Below the pieces are notes generated by a model, which ran no database searches, was not told where the DNA came from, and saw only the letters and a list, made by a program, of their open reading frames with translations. Of a stretch of DNA of 64,000 nt, positions 38,097 through 47,030 are shown one piece after another. Positions within the stretch are counted from its first letter, which is position 1. Every line of letters begins with the position of its first letter. This DNA is from Brevundimonas lenta. Its GTDB lineage: Bacteria > Pseudomonadota > Alphaproteobacteria > Caulobacterales > Caulobacteraceae. The translations under genes and the position numbers were made by a program. The stretch lies in the NCBI RefSeq assembly GCF_014196335.1, contig NZ_JACIDM010000003.1, positions 310,001-374,000 of the forward strand, written 5' to 3'.

Positions 38097-39488
38097 ATGA
38101 CCCGCCGGACCTTCACCGCCGCCGACCAGCTCGACTTCGCCGCCCTGTCCGGCGACTTCAATCCGCTGCACGTCGACCCGGTGCACGCCCGGCGGCTGAT
38201 GTTCGGCGCCCCGGCGGTGCACGGGGTGCACACCCTGCTGTGGTGCCTGGACCAGTGGGCCGCGCAGACCGAAGGCCCCTTCAGCCTGCGTTCGTTGAAA
38301 GCTACGTTCGCCCGCCCCCTGCGCGTCGACCAGGCCGTCGAGATGACGGTCCGCAAGGACGACGGCGGCAAGGTCCGGCTGCTGGCGACTTCGGGCGCCG
38401 ACACCATCGCCCGCATCGACTTCCAGTGGGAGGCGTCCGCTCCCGCGACTACCGCCGTCAAGGCCGCGTCGTTCGCCGCCGCCGCGCCGGTGGAGCACCA
38501 CGCCTACGACGGGCTGGAAGGGACGCTGCCGTTGGCTCTCGACCCGCCCCTCGCCGCCCGTTTGCTGCCCCGTCTGGCTGCGCGACTGGCGCCGGAACAG
38601 GTCGCCGCCGTCCTGGCCACGACCCGCCTGGTCGGCATGGAAAGCCCGGGCCTGCACTCGGTGTTCTCGGAGCTGGACCTCACCTTCACCGGCGCAGGCG
38701 CAGATCCCATCGCGTGGAGCGTCACCCAGGCGGACACCCGCTTCGGCCTGGTGGTGATGGAGCTCCGCTCGCCATCGCTGGAGGGCGAGGTCCGCGCCTT
38801 CATCCGGCCCGCGCCGCGCAAACAGCTGTCGTTCGCCGCAGCCCGCGGCCTGGTCCCGGTCGACGCCTTCGCCGGACAGCGGGCCGTGGTCGTCGGCGGT
38901 TCGCGCGGTCTCGGCGAGGTGGCGGTCAAACTGCTGGCCGCCGGCGGGGCCGAGGTGATGGCCACCTACCATCAGGGCGCGGCGGACGCGCAGTCTCTGG
39001 TGAACGAGATTTCGGCGGGCGGCGGTGCGGCCGCCAGCGCCTCCCTGAACGTGCTGGACCCCGGCGCGGCCGGCGATGATCTGGCGGGCTGGGCGCCGAC
39101 CCACCTCTACTATTTCGCCACACCCTTCATCGCGACCGGCCCGCGCGGCGGCTTCCTGCAGTCGCTGTTCGAGACCTTCAGCGCCTATTACGTCTCGGGC
39201 TTCACGGGGACGGTGAACCGGTTCGACGGCCCGCAGCTGAAAGGCGTCTTCTCGCCCTCCAGCGTCTTCGTCGAGGACGCGCCCGACACCCTGATCGAAT
39301 ACGCCACCGCCAAGGCCGCGGGCGAATACGTCGCCGACCTGCTGCAGAAGCGCCGCCCCGAACTGCGCGTCAGCCGGCCCCGTCTGCCGAAGATGGACAC
39401 CGACCAGACCGCCACCCTGGGCGAGGGCCAGGACGCCGATCCGGCGCCGGTCATCCTGCGGGAACTGCTGGATTTCGCGCGTCCATGA
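38097..39488 (+). CDS. MaoC-like hot-dog dehydratase fused to a short-chain dehydrogenase
   Basis: A 463-residue two-part protein. Residues 1-110 are a MaoC hot-dog domain with the catalytic pair in FAALSGDFNPLHVDP and the FGAPAVHGVHTL segment. A second hot-dog-like half (LDLTFTGAGADPIAWSV) extends to about 250. The remainder is an SDR with GGSRGLGEVAVKLL, an atypical active site and SGFTGTVNRF. MaoC domains hydrate enoyl-thioesters and SDRs reduce ketoacyl-thioesters, so this fusion could make a 3-hydroxyacyl group. Its place between glycan genes, ten bases after the transferase, suggests that the acyl group decorates the sugar. Confidence 0.75.
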   Translation: MTRRTFTAADQLDFAALSGDFNPLHVDPVHARRLMFGAPAVHGVHTLLWCLDQWAAQTEGPFSLRSLKATFARPLRVDQAVEMTVRKDDGGKVRLLATSGADTIARIDFQWEASAPATTAVKAASFAAAAPVEHHAYDGLEGTLPLALDPPLAARLLPRLAARLAPEQVAAVLATTRLVGMESPGLHSVFSELDLTFTGAGADPIAWSVTQADTRFGLVVMELRSPSLEGEVRAFIRPAPRKQLSFAAARGLVPVDAFAGQRAVVVGGSRGLGEVAVKLLAAGGAEVMATYHQGAADAQSLVNEISAGGGAAASASLNVLDPGAAGDDLAGWAPTHLYYFATPFIATGPRGGFLQSLFETFSAYYVSGFTGTVNRFDGPQLKGVFSPSSVFVEDAPDTLIEYATAKAAGEYVADLLQKRRPELRVSRPRLPKMDTDQTATLGEGQDADPAPVILRELLDFARP

Positions 39489-39512
39489 GCCCGCGCCCGA
39501 AGCCCCGTTTGC

Positions 39513-39542
39513 TTGACCTCTCCGTGGCGCCCCCGCTACTGA
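39513..39542 (+). promoter_or_regulatory. Possible promoter before the dioxygenase gene
   Basis: TTGACC (39513-39518) and TACTGA (39537-39542) are 18 bases apart in the 145-base gap between the MaoC-SDR gene and the dioxygenase. It is the only sizeable gap in this part of the locus. Both boxes are imperfect, so the call is tentative. Confidence 0.25.
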
Positions 39543-39633
39543 TCAGGGGATTTCGTCACGCGGGCCGGGGCCGTCCGGAACGAGCTTCCGGGCTCGTCGT
39601 TGCGGATCGGACCACGGCTTGAGGATCCGAAGC

Positions 39634-40728
39634 ATGGCCGCCTCCGGCTATCTGACCGTCGAACCGGAACAGGGCGTTCAGCCCGTATCGGCGCTCGGCT
39701 GGACGCCGGCCCTCGTCGATTACGAAGGCCACGCCGCCTATGGCGACCTGATCGCCCGCGCGCCGCTGAAGGCCCGGCTGGAAGCGGTGTCGATCTTCAG
39801 CGTCAGCATGGCCAAGCTGCTGTTCAAGCGGCTGATCAAATACGAGTTCATCCCCTACGACACCCGCACCGATAAATCGGCCGGGGGTCGCGTCCGCTTC
39901 GCCGGCGCCGCCCTGCGCAACGTGTTCCGCGGCGACGCCCGCGCGCGCAGCCTGTCGCCCGAGACCGAAGCCGGTCGGATGGCCGACCACGGCATCCACG
40001 TGGTGACCATGCCGGTGGACCGGTTCGCGGCGCTGGATGACGCCGCCCGCCCCGAGTTCGACCGTCTGGCCGCCCGTCGCGGCAAGTCCAACGGCCAGCG
40101 CCAGTTCGAGGAATCCCGCGGTCAGGCCAGCCGCGCCGAACAACGCGACCTGTTCGACGCCATCGAAACCACCCTGCGCGAAGCGGGCGTGTTCGCCGTC
40201 GCCTCGGCCTACCTCGGCCGGACGGCCGCGCTGATCGACGTCAATCCGCAGATCAACGACACCACCGACACCTTCTGGCGCGACATCTTCCCCGACGCCG
40301 AGCTGAAGACCCTGCCGCCGACCGCCTACTGCCATCGCGACGCCTCGGGCGGCGATCTGAAGGCGATCATCTACATGACCGACGTCGGCGATCGCACCGG
40401 CCCGTTCAGCTATGTGGTCGGGTCCAACCGGATGAAGATCAACCGCCTCGACGACCTGATCTGCGAGGCCAACGACTCCAACGGCCTGGCCGGCACCGAC
40501 GCGCAGTCGCGCGCGCGCTTCGCCGCCCTGCCGAAGAAACTTCGCCAGAAGGGCGCCTTCGGCAACGACCTGCGCCCGGACTCGCCCCTGGGCCGCGAGA
40601 TCGGCCAGGGTCTGTGGGCGGTGAAGGCCGGCAAGGGCTCCATCGTCCTGTTCGACACCAAGGGCATCCATCGCGGCGGCATGGTCGAGGACGGCGAACG
40701 TCGGGTAATCACCTGCGTGATCGGATGA
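39634..40728 (+). CDS. Phytanoyl-CoA dioxygenase-like Fe(II)/2-oxoglutarate oxygenase
   Basis: A 364-residue protein. The C-terminal half has the iron-binding triad of this superfamily: H234 and D236 in CHRDASGGDLKAIIYMTDV and H346 in DTKGIHRGGMV, followed by an Arg-rich strand (ERRVITCVIG). GPFSYVVGSN is typical of PhyH. The N-terminal half has no match that I recognise. It may hydroxylate a sugar or acyl group of the glycan. ATG 39634 is preferred over a TTG at 39619. Confidence 0.75.
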   Translation: MAASGYLTVEPEQGVQPVSALGWTPALVDYEGHAAYGDLIARAPLKARLEAVSIFSVSMAKLLFKRLIKYEFIPYDTRTDKSAGGRVRFAGAALRNVFRGDARARSLSPETEAGRMADHGIHVVTMPVDRFAALDDAARPEFDRLAARRGKSNGQRQFEESRGQASRAEQRDLFDAIETTLREAGVFAVASAYLGRTAALIDVNPQINDTTDTFWRDIFPDAELKTLPPTAYCHRDASGGDLKAIIYMTDVGDRTGPFSYVVGSNRMKINRLDDLICEANDSNGLAGTDAQSRARFAALPKKLRQKGAFGNDLRPDSPLGREIGQGLWAVKAGKGSIVLFDTKGIHRGGMVEDGERRVITCVIG

Positions 40729-40771
40729 GGGCGCCCCCGCGCCTGATCCGGCGCCCGGGACGGAAGACAGC

Positions 40772-42187
40772 ATGAAGTTTCACCCCGCCGTTCTGATGCT
40801 GCTGACCTGGGCCAGCGCCTATGTGCTGTTCTTCGTCCTGCCCTTCACGCTCGAGGGCCGGTACATGTCGCTGTACGGCTCGCTGATCCAGGCGGTGTTC
40901 CTCGGCACCTTCTGCGCCGGCGCCCTGGTCGCCTCGCGGCCGTCGCACCAGTATCCGCGCAATCCGGCGGCGACGACCGACTTCCGCATGTCGGACCGGC
41001 TGCTGATGGTCGGCTGCTCCATCGCCATCGGCGTTCTGGCCATCGACATGTTCGAAAGCGGCAACCTGCTCGACCTCGCGGCCTCCTACGCCCAGCGTTC
41101 GGACCGCGCGACCGACCTGCTGCGCGGCGCGGCGTCGGACAGCTCGATCTGGTTCCAGATCGGCTTCCTCTTCTATCCCGCCGGCTACGTCTACACGGTG
41201 CGCGAGATCGCCTTCCGGCCCCGCCCGGCGCCGTGGCGCATCGCCCTGTTCGGCATGGCTCCGTCGGTCATGGCGGCCCTGGCCATGGGCGGCCGCGGCC
41301 CCCTGTTCTTCCTGATCGTCTTCGCCGTCTACGCCTACGCCCTGCGCCGTCAGGTGTTCCCCAAGGCGCAGAAGCCCGTCCGCCGCGTCGGCGTGCGCCA
41401 TGGCCACGCCCCCGCACGCGCCGCCGGCCCGCCGATGCGCAAGGGCCGCAGTCCGTTCCGCTTCGGCCCCGGCTTCAAGATCGCCATGGGCATCGTCGGC
41501 ACGATCTTCATGATCTACTTCGTGCAGGTCTTCATCACCCGCGCCGACGGCATCGGCGGCGTGGAGATGATGTTCGGCGCGGTCGGCCAGCGCTGGGGCG
41601 TCAGCTTCAACGGCCACTTCTCGAACGTCTTCTATTCGCTCCTCGGGGTCGAGGGGACGTACATGGTCTTCGTGTTCGCCTGGTACTGGCTCCAGGGCAT
41701 CGTCATGTCGAACCAGATCTTCACCGACTACAACGGCCCGATGCTGCTCGGCACCTACGGCATCGACCTGGTGTCGGCGGCCATGCGTCGGATCAACGGC
41801 GAGTTCGTCGCCGACGGCTTCGACCGGCTGCTGCGGATGAACGTATACGGCTTCGTGCCCTCGGCCTTCGGTTCGCTGTACGTCGACTTCAAATTCTTCG
41901 GTTTGCTGCCCTGCTTCGCCTGGGGCTGGCTGACCGGCGTGGTCTATCGCAACGTCAAGCACGGCGTGGATCCGCGCTGGCTGCTGCTGGTGCCCTTCGT
42001 CAGCGTCGGCATCGTCATGAGCCTGAACAACACGCCGATCGGCCTGTCGAACGGCCTGATGCTGCACATCTGGCTGCTGGGCGCCTTCTTCCTGTCGCGA
42101 CCGGCCCTGCGTCGCCAGGCGGCCCATGGCATGGCTCCGGTCCGCCCGACCGGCGAACCGGCCGGCGTTCTGGCCCGACGCGCCTAG
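40772..42187 (+). CDS. wzy: Wzy-type O-antigen/exopolysaccharide polymerase
   Basis: A 471-residue inner-membrane protein with ten or more hydrophobic helices and a large hydrophilic loop around residues 255-330 (VQVFITRADGIGGVEMMFGAVGQRWG and onwards), typical of Wzy. It has MGGRGPLFFLIVFAVYAYALRR, which occurs in many polymerases. Sequence identity in Wzy is always low, so the call relies on topology and location. Its stop shares CTAG with the convergent SGNH gene. Confidence 0.7.
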   Translation: MKFHPAVLMLLTWASAYVLFFVLPFTLEGRYMSLYGSLIQAVFLGTFCAGALVASRPSHQYPRNPAATTDFRMSDRLLMVGCSIAIGVLAIDMFESGNLLDLAASYAQRSDRATDLLRGAASDSSIWFQIGFLFYPAGYVYTVREIAFRPRPAPWRIALFGMAPSVMAALAMGGRGPLFFLIVFAVYAYALRRQVFPKAQKPVRRVGVRHGHAPARAAGPPMRKGRSPFRFGPGFKIAMGIVGTIFMIYFVQVFITRADGIGGVEMMFGAVGQRWGVSFNGHFSNVFYSLLGVEGTYMVFVFAWYWLQGIVMSNQIFTDYNGPMLLGTYGIDLVSAAMRRINGEFVADGFDRLLRMNVYGFVPSAFGSLYVDFKFFGLLPCFAWGWLTGVVYRNVKHGVDPRWLLLVPFVSVGIVMSLNNTPIGLSNGLMLHIWLLGAFFLSRPALRRQAAHGMAPVRPTGEPAGVLARRA

Positions 42188-43290
42188 CGCGGCGCGGTCA
42201 GCACGCCGCTGGCGGCGAGATCATCCGCCAGCCGCCGGCTGAGCACCGGCCACAGGCGCGGCTCGGTGTGGGCGGAGTCGAAGAAGTTTTCGTCCTCATC
42301 GAAGGCCTTCAGCGACACGAAGGCCACCGACGGATCGCCCCGGTGCTGCGCCAGCACCGCCGCGACGCCCTGCTGATAGGACGCCTCCGACACCGGCACG
42401 CCTGACCGGTGCCACTCGGGCAGCGGCAGGTCGAGGATCACCACCGCGTCGCCGTGCGAACGGATCAGGGCGATCAGGTCGGCGAGCTGGCGGAAGCCGG
42501 CTTCGGGCAGCGCCTTGTCGCCGCCGGCGCCGGTCAGCCGCTGGGCCAGCAGGGCCTGCTGCACCTCGTCCGGCACGGTCACCGTGTCCAGGTCCGGCTG
42601 TTCGCCGATGAACTCGGTCCAGCGCGACAGCGGGTCGGCGCCGCGGAAGCGGTCGACGAAATCCTTCACATGCGGCAGGTCCGTATTGACGAAGACGGCG
42701 CTGAAAGTCCGGCGCGGCAGGCTGGCGGCCACGGCCTGGGGCCGGAACACAGCCTCCATGACGCCCTGCACCTCCGGCGGATAGCGGGCCTCCAGACGGC
42801 CGTCGCGGCGCTCATGCAGGCCGCCGCGCAGCGCCTCGGTCGCCAGCGGATTCTCCCCGGCGCGGGGCGCCAGGAACTGCAGATAGTTCAGCGACACCAC
42901 GAAGACCGTCCGCCCCTCGGCGTCCGACGGCCGGGCCAGATAGACCAGGTCCACGGCGTCGGCGAGCTCGCCGATCGAGGCGCCGCTCAGGCTGGCGTTG
43001 GCGACGCGCCAGCCGGGCAGCTGCGGCTCCATCAGGGCGGGGCGGAACGGGTCGCGGGCGTTCGAGGCGCCGAGGATGACGATGCGGTCGCCCGGCTGCG
43101 CCAGGGTCTCGCGGTTGAGCACGAAGTAGCGCGCCTCGTTGACCCAGCCGCGCTCGGTCGTGTTGACGACATGGGTGTCGAAGTGGGCGGGCCGCCACGG
43201 CAGGGCCAGCGTCGACAGGGCGATCAGCGCGCCATAGCCCAGCGCCGCGGCGGCGACGGAGAGGCCCAGCCATTTCCAGAAATGGATCAT
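42184..43290 (-). CDS. SGNH/DltD-like membrane-anchored protein, partner of the MBOAT
   Basis: A 368-residue protein with one N-terminal helix (LGLSVAAAALGYGALIALST) and a periplasmic domain. The nucleophile-like Ser76 lies in VILGASNARD, and a C-terminal DSAHTEPRLW supplies Asp and His as in SGNH hydrolases. MBOAT genes are typically followed by such a protein (DltB/DltD, AlgI/AlgJ). It starts one base after the MBOAT stop. It probably completes transfer of an acyl group to the exported glycan. Confidence 0.75.
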   Translation of the reverse strand: MIHFWKWLGLSVAAAALGYGALIALSTLALPWRPAHFDTHVVNTTERGWVNEARYFVLNRETLAQPGDRIVILGASNARDPFRPALMEPQLPGWRVANASLSGASIGELADAVDLVYLARPSDAEGRTVFVVSLNYLQFLAPRAGENPLATEALRGGLHERRDGRLEARYPPEVQGVMEAVFRPQAVAASLPRRTFSAVFVNTDLPHVKDFVDRFRGADPLSRWTEFIGEQPDLDTVTVPDEVQQALLAQRLTGAGGDKALPEAGFRQLADLIALIRSHGDAVVILDLPLPEWHRSGVPVSEASYQQGVAAVLAQHRGDPSVAFVSLKAFDEDENFFDSAHTEPRLWPVLSRRLADDLAASGVLTAPR

Positions 43291-43291
43291 G

Positions 43292-44725
43292 TCAGAAGGC
43301 CTGATAGACGAAGTCGGAGGACGAGTTCAGCAACGGCACGGCGAAGGCCAGCAGCACGATCAGACCGGCCAGGATCGCGATCCGCGCCCCCCTCCCGTGA
43401 ATCGCGCCGCCTGACACCTGATCCAGTTTCGCGAGCCGCATCGACCGCACGATGATCAGGATCGGGATGGCGAAGGCCGCCGACATCAGGACCAGCGCCA
43501 GCACGAAGCCGCCGACGCCCGCATGCGCCAGCAACGCGCCGATGCCGGGCACCGGGATCCAGAACGGTGTCAGCGCCAGCGACACCCAGGCCAGGGTCAG
43601 GCCGCGTGACGCCCAGATGTAGGCCGGGCGCTTCGTCAGCGCCTGATACGGCTTCTTGCCCATCCGCTTCGTAAGCTCGACCTGGTAAAGCTTGTTGATC
43701 GAGATGCCGACGCCCAGCAGCGCCCCGGTCAGCAGGTATTCCCACGACGACCCGTGCCAGAAGCCCAGCACTACGAAGGTGATGAACAGGGCGAAGACGC
43801 CGAGATAGGGCACGGCCGCCGCCGAGTCGAAGCGGCCCATCAGCAGCTTCAGCAGCGGGTTGAAGAAGTAGATCTTGAACCACTCGGACAGGGTGATGTG
43901 CCACCGCGACCAGAAGTCCTGGAAGTTGGTCGCCATGAACGGACGGTTGAAGTTCTCGGGCAGGACCACGCCGAACAGCCGCCCGACGGCGATGGCCATA
44001 TCGGTGTAGCCGGAGAAGTTGGCGTACAGGAACAGCAGGTACAGCCCCGCCCCAAAGGCATACAGCCCCGCCAGCATCGGGAAGCTGGCGCCGCCGTCCA
44101 GCGCCCCCTGCAGCCGCCCGGCGAACAGCTCCTGCACCATCAGCAGGCACTCGCCCACCACCGCCACCTTGGCGAAGCCGACGAGGAAGCGAAGCAGGGT
44201 CGCGAACGCCGCGTTCGAATCCATCCCCGCCGGCGCGTCCAGGTCGCGGTCGAACGGCTCATAGCGATGGATCGGGCCCGACAGGAAGGCTGGGAAGAAG
44301 AACAGATACGCCATGTAGCGCGGGAAGGACGGCCGCTTCAGCGCCCCGTCTCCGACCTCGAGGACGAGGTGCAGCAGGCGGAACAGAATGTAAGACAGGC
44401 CAACCAGGGCGTAGGGGAACGGCAACTCCGGCACGGCGGCGACGAACGGATAGCGCTTCAGCCAGATGAAGACGGCCACCAGCACCAGGACGCTGAGCGC
44501 CACCGCATGCCCCGCCTTGCGCCGCTCGACCAGCACCAGGGCGGCGTAGCCCGCCAGCACGAAGGCGAGCAGCGGAACCGCCGCCAACGGCGAGGCGATG
44601 AAGCTGGCCGCGAATGCGATGTTGAGGGCGATCAGGAAGCCCGTGCGCCATGCCCCGCGCAGCGGCTGCGCCAGCAGCGCCGCGAGGAGCACGAAGCCCA
44701 GGAAGGCCATCGAAGTGAACTGCAT
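43292..44725 (-). CDS. MBOAT-family O-acyltransferase
   Basis: A 477-residue membrane protein with about a dozen helices. The family core is visible: FFFPAFLSGPIHRYEPF, LLFLYANFSGYTDMAIAVGRLFG, ENFNRPFMATNFQDFWSRWHITLSEWF and the invariant His near residue 323 in VLGFWHGSSWEYL. AlgI and DltB relatives move acyl groups across the membrane to polysaccharides or teichoic acid. The donor here is probably the acyl carrier protein encoded just upstream, loaded by FkbH; that link is inference from the operon. Confidence 0.9.
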   Translation of the reverse strand: MQFTSMAFLGFVLLAALLAQPLRGAWRTGFLIALNIAFAASFIASPLAAVPLLAFVLAGYAALVLVERRKAGHAVALSVLVLVAVFIWLKRYPFVAAVPELPFPYALVGLSYILFRLLHLVLEVGDGALKRPSFPRYMAYLFFFPAFLSGPIHRYEPFDRDLDAPAGMDSNAAFATLLRFLVGFAKVAVVGECLLMVQELFAGRLQGALDGGASFPMLAGLYAFGAGLYLLFLYANFSGYTDMAIAVGRLFGVVLPENFNRPFMATNFQDFWSRWHITLSEWFKIYFFNPLLKLLMGRFDSAAAVPYLGVFALFITFVVLGFWHGSSWEYLLTGALLGVGISINKLYQVELTKRMGKKPYQALTKRPAYIWASRGLTLAWVSLALTPFWIPVPGIGALLAHAGVGGFVLALVLMSAAFAIPILIIVRSMRLAKLDQVSGGAIHGRGARIAILAGLIVLLAFAVPLLNSSSDFVYQAF

Positions 44726-44763
44726 CCGTCGTCGTCCCCCGAACGCCCGCTTCGCCGTCGCGC

Positions 44764-46668
44764 CTAGGCGCCCACGGCCGCCGGTCGCACGATCTGCATG
44801 GGCAGGGTCCTGTCCGCGACGCCCTCCAGCGCCAGCCGCCAGACCGTCTCACCCTCGTCCGTTTCGGCGATCTTCTCGAAGCCCAGCTTCTCGTAGTGTT
44901 TCGCCACCATCATGTTCTTGTCGCTGGGAATGAAGCGGCCGACCAGCGCCTTCGCCCCCGCCGCCTTCGCCGCGCGCACCAGCTCGGCCAGCACGGCCTC
45001 CTCCATGCGGCGGCCCAGCACCCGGCAGCTCATCAGCCAGGTGTCGATCTCCCAGGCGTCGGCGCCCCTGTCGGCGACGACCACCGAGATCATGCCGTTG
45101 TCGCCGAACACATCGGCCAGGCGCGCCTGCAGGGTGAAGCGGCCGGCGTCGGCCTCCATCTCCCCCACCTGCGCCTCGGTGTATCGGCGGGTGGTCAGGT
45201 TGAACTGGTTCGACTTGTTGATCAGCTGCGAGATGCGCGCGCGTCCGACGGCGTCGAACGGCTGGAAGGTCGCCACCATCTCCAGCGAGGCGTGGTAGGC
45301 GTCCAGCGAACCGGCGCTGCCCTGCAGTTGCAGCCGGCGCGCGTTCTCCTTGTAGAAGCCCGAGCGATTGCGGTCGTCGTCGGAGAAGGCCACGGCCTCG
45401 AAATAGCCGCCCGCGTTCAGCGCCCGCGCATAGAAGGCGGCGTCCGCCGGCAGTTCCGGCACGGCGATCTCGGGATGCTCGCTGCGCACCTGCATCCGCT
45501 CGGCGGGATTGTCGTCGAGGAAGACCAGGGCGTCGCGGCCCAGCGTCAGGGCGTCGGCGATGGTCGCCAGATTGGTCGCCTTGTCGATCCAGTTGGCCTG
45601 GAAGACCGCGATGTGATCCTCCTTCAGCAGCATGTCGGCATGCTGGCGGAAGGGCGTGCGCGCGGTCTCGTCCTCGTTCTTGGACGACACGGCCAGGACG
45701 ACGCCGCGGCCGTGCAGGTCGAGGGCGCCCTGCTGCACCGACAGGTGCGCCTCGCCCAGCGCCGAGCCCTGGCCGATGACGATGCCTTCCAGCCCGTCGT
45801 CGCCGATGATCCCGCCCCAGACGGTGTTGTCGAGATCCAGCACCAGGGCCTTGCGGCTCTTGCCGCGCAGGGCGCCGATCACCCGCGCCACATGCTCGGC
45901 GTAGACCGGCGCGAACTCCTGGGCGAAGGGCAGTTTGCCGATGTTGCGCAGCACCGGATCGTGCCAGCGGTCCAGGCCCAGCGTCTCGGCCAGGCCGGCG
46001 ATGTCCACCAGCAGCTCATCTCCCGGCAGGCTGTCGGCGAGACGGCGGTTCAGCTGATCCACCAGCCAGCGCGAGGTCCCCGGCAGGCGGAAGTCGTAGC
46101 TGCCGAACAGGGTCTCGGGCAGGCGCGGCAGGGTCTGCCAGATCAGCGTCGCCCTGGTATTGGCGCGCAGGCCGTCGCGGACCAGATCGAACTGGCCCAG
46201 CGCGCCGGCCAGGGTCGCCTCGGCCGCATCGGCGTCGCCCGGCGTTTCGCGCAGGGGCGCGCCATAGACGTCGACCGCGATCAGAACCGCATCTAGTTCC
46301 GACGTCGCCAGCAGGCCTTCCGGATCCAGCGCCTCCTGCACGATCTGGCCGAACGGCGCCTCGACCACCTCCAGCGCCAGCCCGTAGCGGAGCGCCGTCG
46401 CCTCCAGCGCGGGGGCGATCAGGGCCGTCGTAGAATTGCTCAGCACGCCCAGGCGGAACGGCGTCAGCGGCCGTAGAGAACGCCCCTCGCCCCGCGCCTT
46501 GCGCAGCGCCTTCGCCAGCCGGTTCAGGCCGTTGATGTCCAGCGCATGGTTCGCCAGCGCCTTCAGCGCGGGCGCCAGCGGCCCGTCGCTCGCCTGCGCC
46601 GCCGTCAGCCGGGCGGCGAAGTCAGCGGGTTTCGGAGGAAGCCAGAACAGGATTCCGCGGTCGGTCAT
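44764..46668 (-). CDS. FkbH-like HAD-IIIC protein (predicted glyceryl-ACP synthase)
   Basis: A 634-residue multi-domain protein. The HAD part has LVLDLDNTVWGGIIGDDGLE near residue 275 with both catalytic Asp residues, then AVSSKNEDET and FLDDNPAERMQVR. A preceding region resembles the SGNH-like N-terminus of FkbH. The C-terminus (VADRGADAWEIDTWLMSCRVLGR and following) is GNAT-like. FkbH enzymes take 1,3-bisphosphoglycerate, remove phosphate and load D-glyceryl onto a carrier protein. The acyl carrier protein encoded 34 bases upstream fits as its partner. Confidence 0.88.
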   Translation of the reverse strand: MTDRGILFWLPPKPADFAARLTAAQASDGPLAPALKALANHALDINGLNRLAKALRKARGEGRSLRPLTPFRLGVLSNSTTALIAPALEATALRYGLALEVVEAPFGQIVQEALDPEGLLATSELDAVLIAVDVYGAPLRETPGDADAAEATLAGALGQFDLVRDGLRANTRATLIWQTLPRLPETLFGSYDFRLPGTSRWLVDQLNRRLADSLPGDELLVDIAGLAETLGLDRWHDPVLRNIGKLPFAQEFAPVYAEHVARVIGALRGKSRKALVLDLDNTVWGGIIGDDGLEGIVIGQGSALGEAHLSVQQGALDLHGRGVVLAVSSKNEDETARTPFRQHADMLLKEDHIAVFQANWIDKATNLATIADALTLGRDALVFLDDNPAERMQVRSEHPEIAVPELPADAAFYARALNAGGYFEAVAFSDDDRNRSGFYKENARRLQLQGSAGSLDAYHASLEMVATFQPFDAVGRARISQLINKSNQFNLTTRRYTEAQVGEMEADAGRFTLQARLADVFGDNGMISVVVADRGADAWEIDTWLMSCRVLGRRMEEAVLAELVRAAKAAGAKALVGRFIPSDKNMMVAKHYEKLGFEKIAETDEGETVWRLALEGVADRTLPMQIVRPAAVGA

Positions 46669-46702
46669 CGCTTGTCCGTTCGAAGAAACGCCGCCGGGGC
46701 GA

Positions 46703-46954
46703 TCAGCCCGCGCCGTTCAGCTTGCTCTCGACCAGGCCGGCCAGGTCGCCGACGGACTTCAGTCCGCCCAGTTCGACGGTGGAGAAGCGCACGCCGAAGG
46801 CCTTCTCGACCGACAGCATCAGCCGGATGTGGCTCAGGCTGTCCCACTCCTCGACGTCGTCCGCCGTCATTTCCGCGGTCGGCGTCAGGTCCTCGTCGTC
46901 GAAGACGTCGCGGAACACGTCGGTCAGCTTTTCGTAGATTTCAGTCTGGGACAT
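46703..46954 (-). CDS. Acyl carrier protein
   Basis: An 83-residue ACP. The phosphopantetheine serine is S39 in VEEWDSLSHIRLM, the expected DSL motif, followed by VEKAFGVRFSTVELGGLKSVGDLAGLV. It is acidic, as usual. Position next to fkbH and before MBOAT marks it as a dedicated carrier and not the fatty-acid ACP. It would hold the glyceryl or related acyl group. Confidence 0.93.
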   Translation of the reverse strand: MSQTEIYEKLTDVFRDVFDDEDLTPTAEMTADDVEEWDSLSHIRLMLSVEKAFGVRFSTVELGGLKSVGDLAGLVESKLNGAG

Positions 46955-47030
46955 TCGTCACGCCATCGATGCAGGAAGCAGCAGGAATTCAGTAGCCGAC
47001 CCACCCGGGCCGGTCGAGCCGCGAGGCCCG

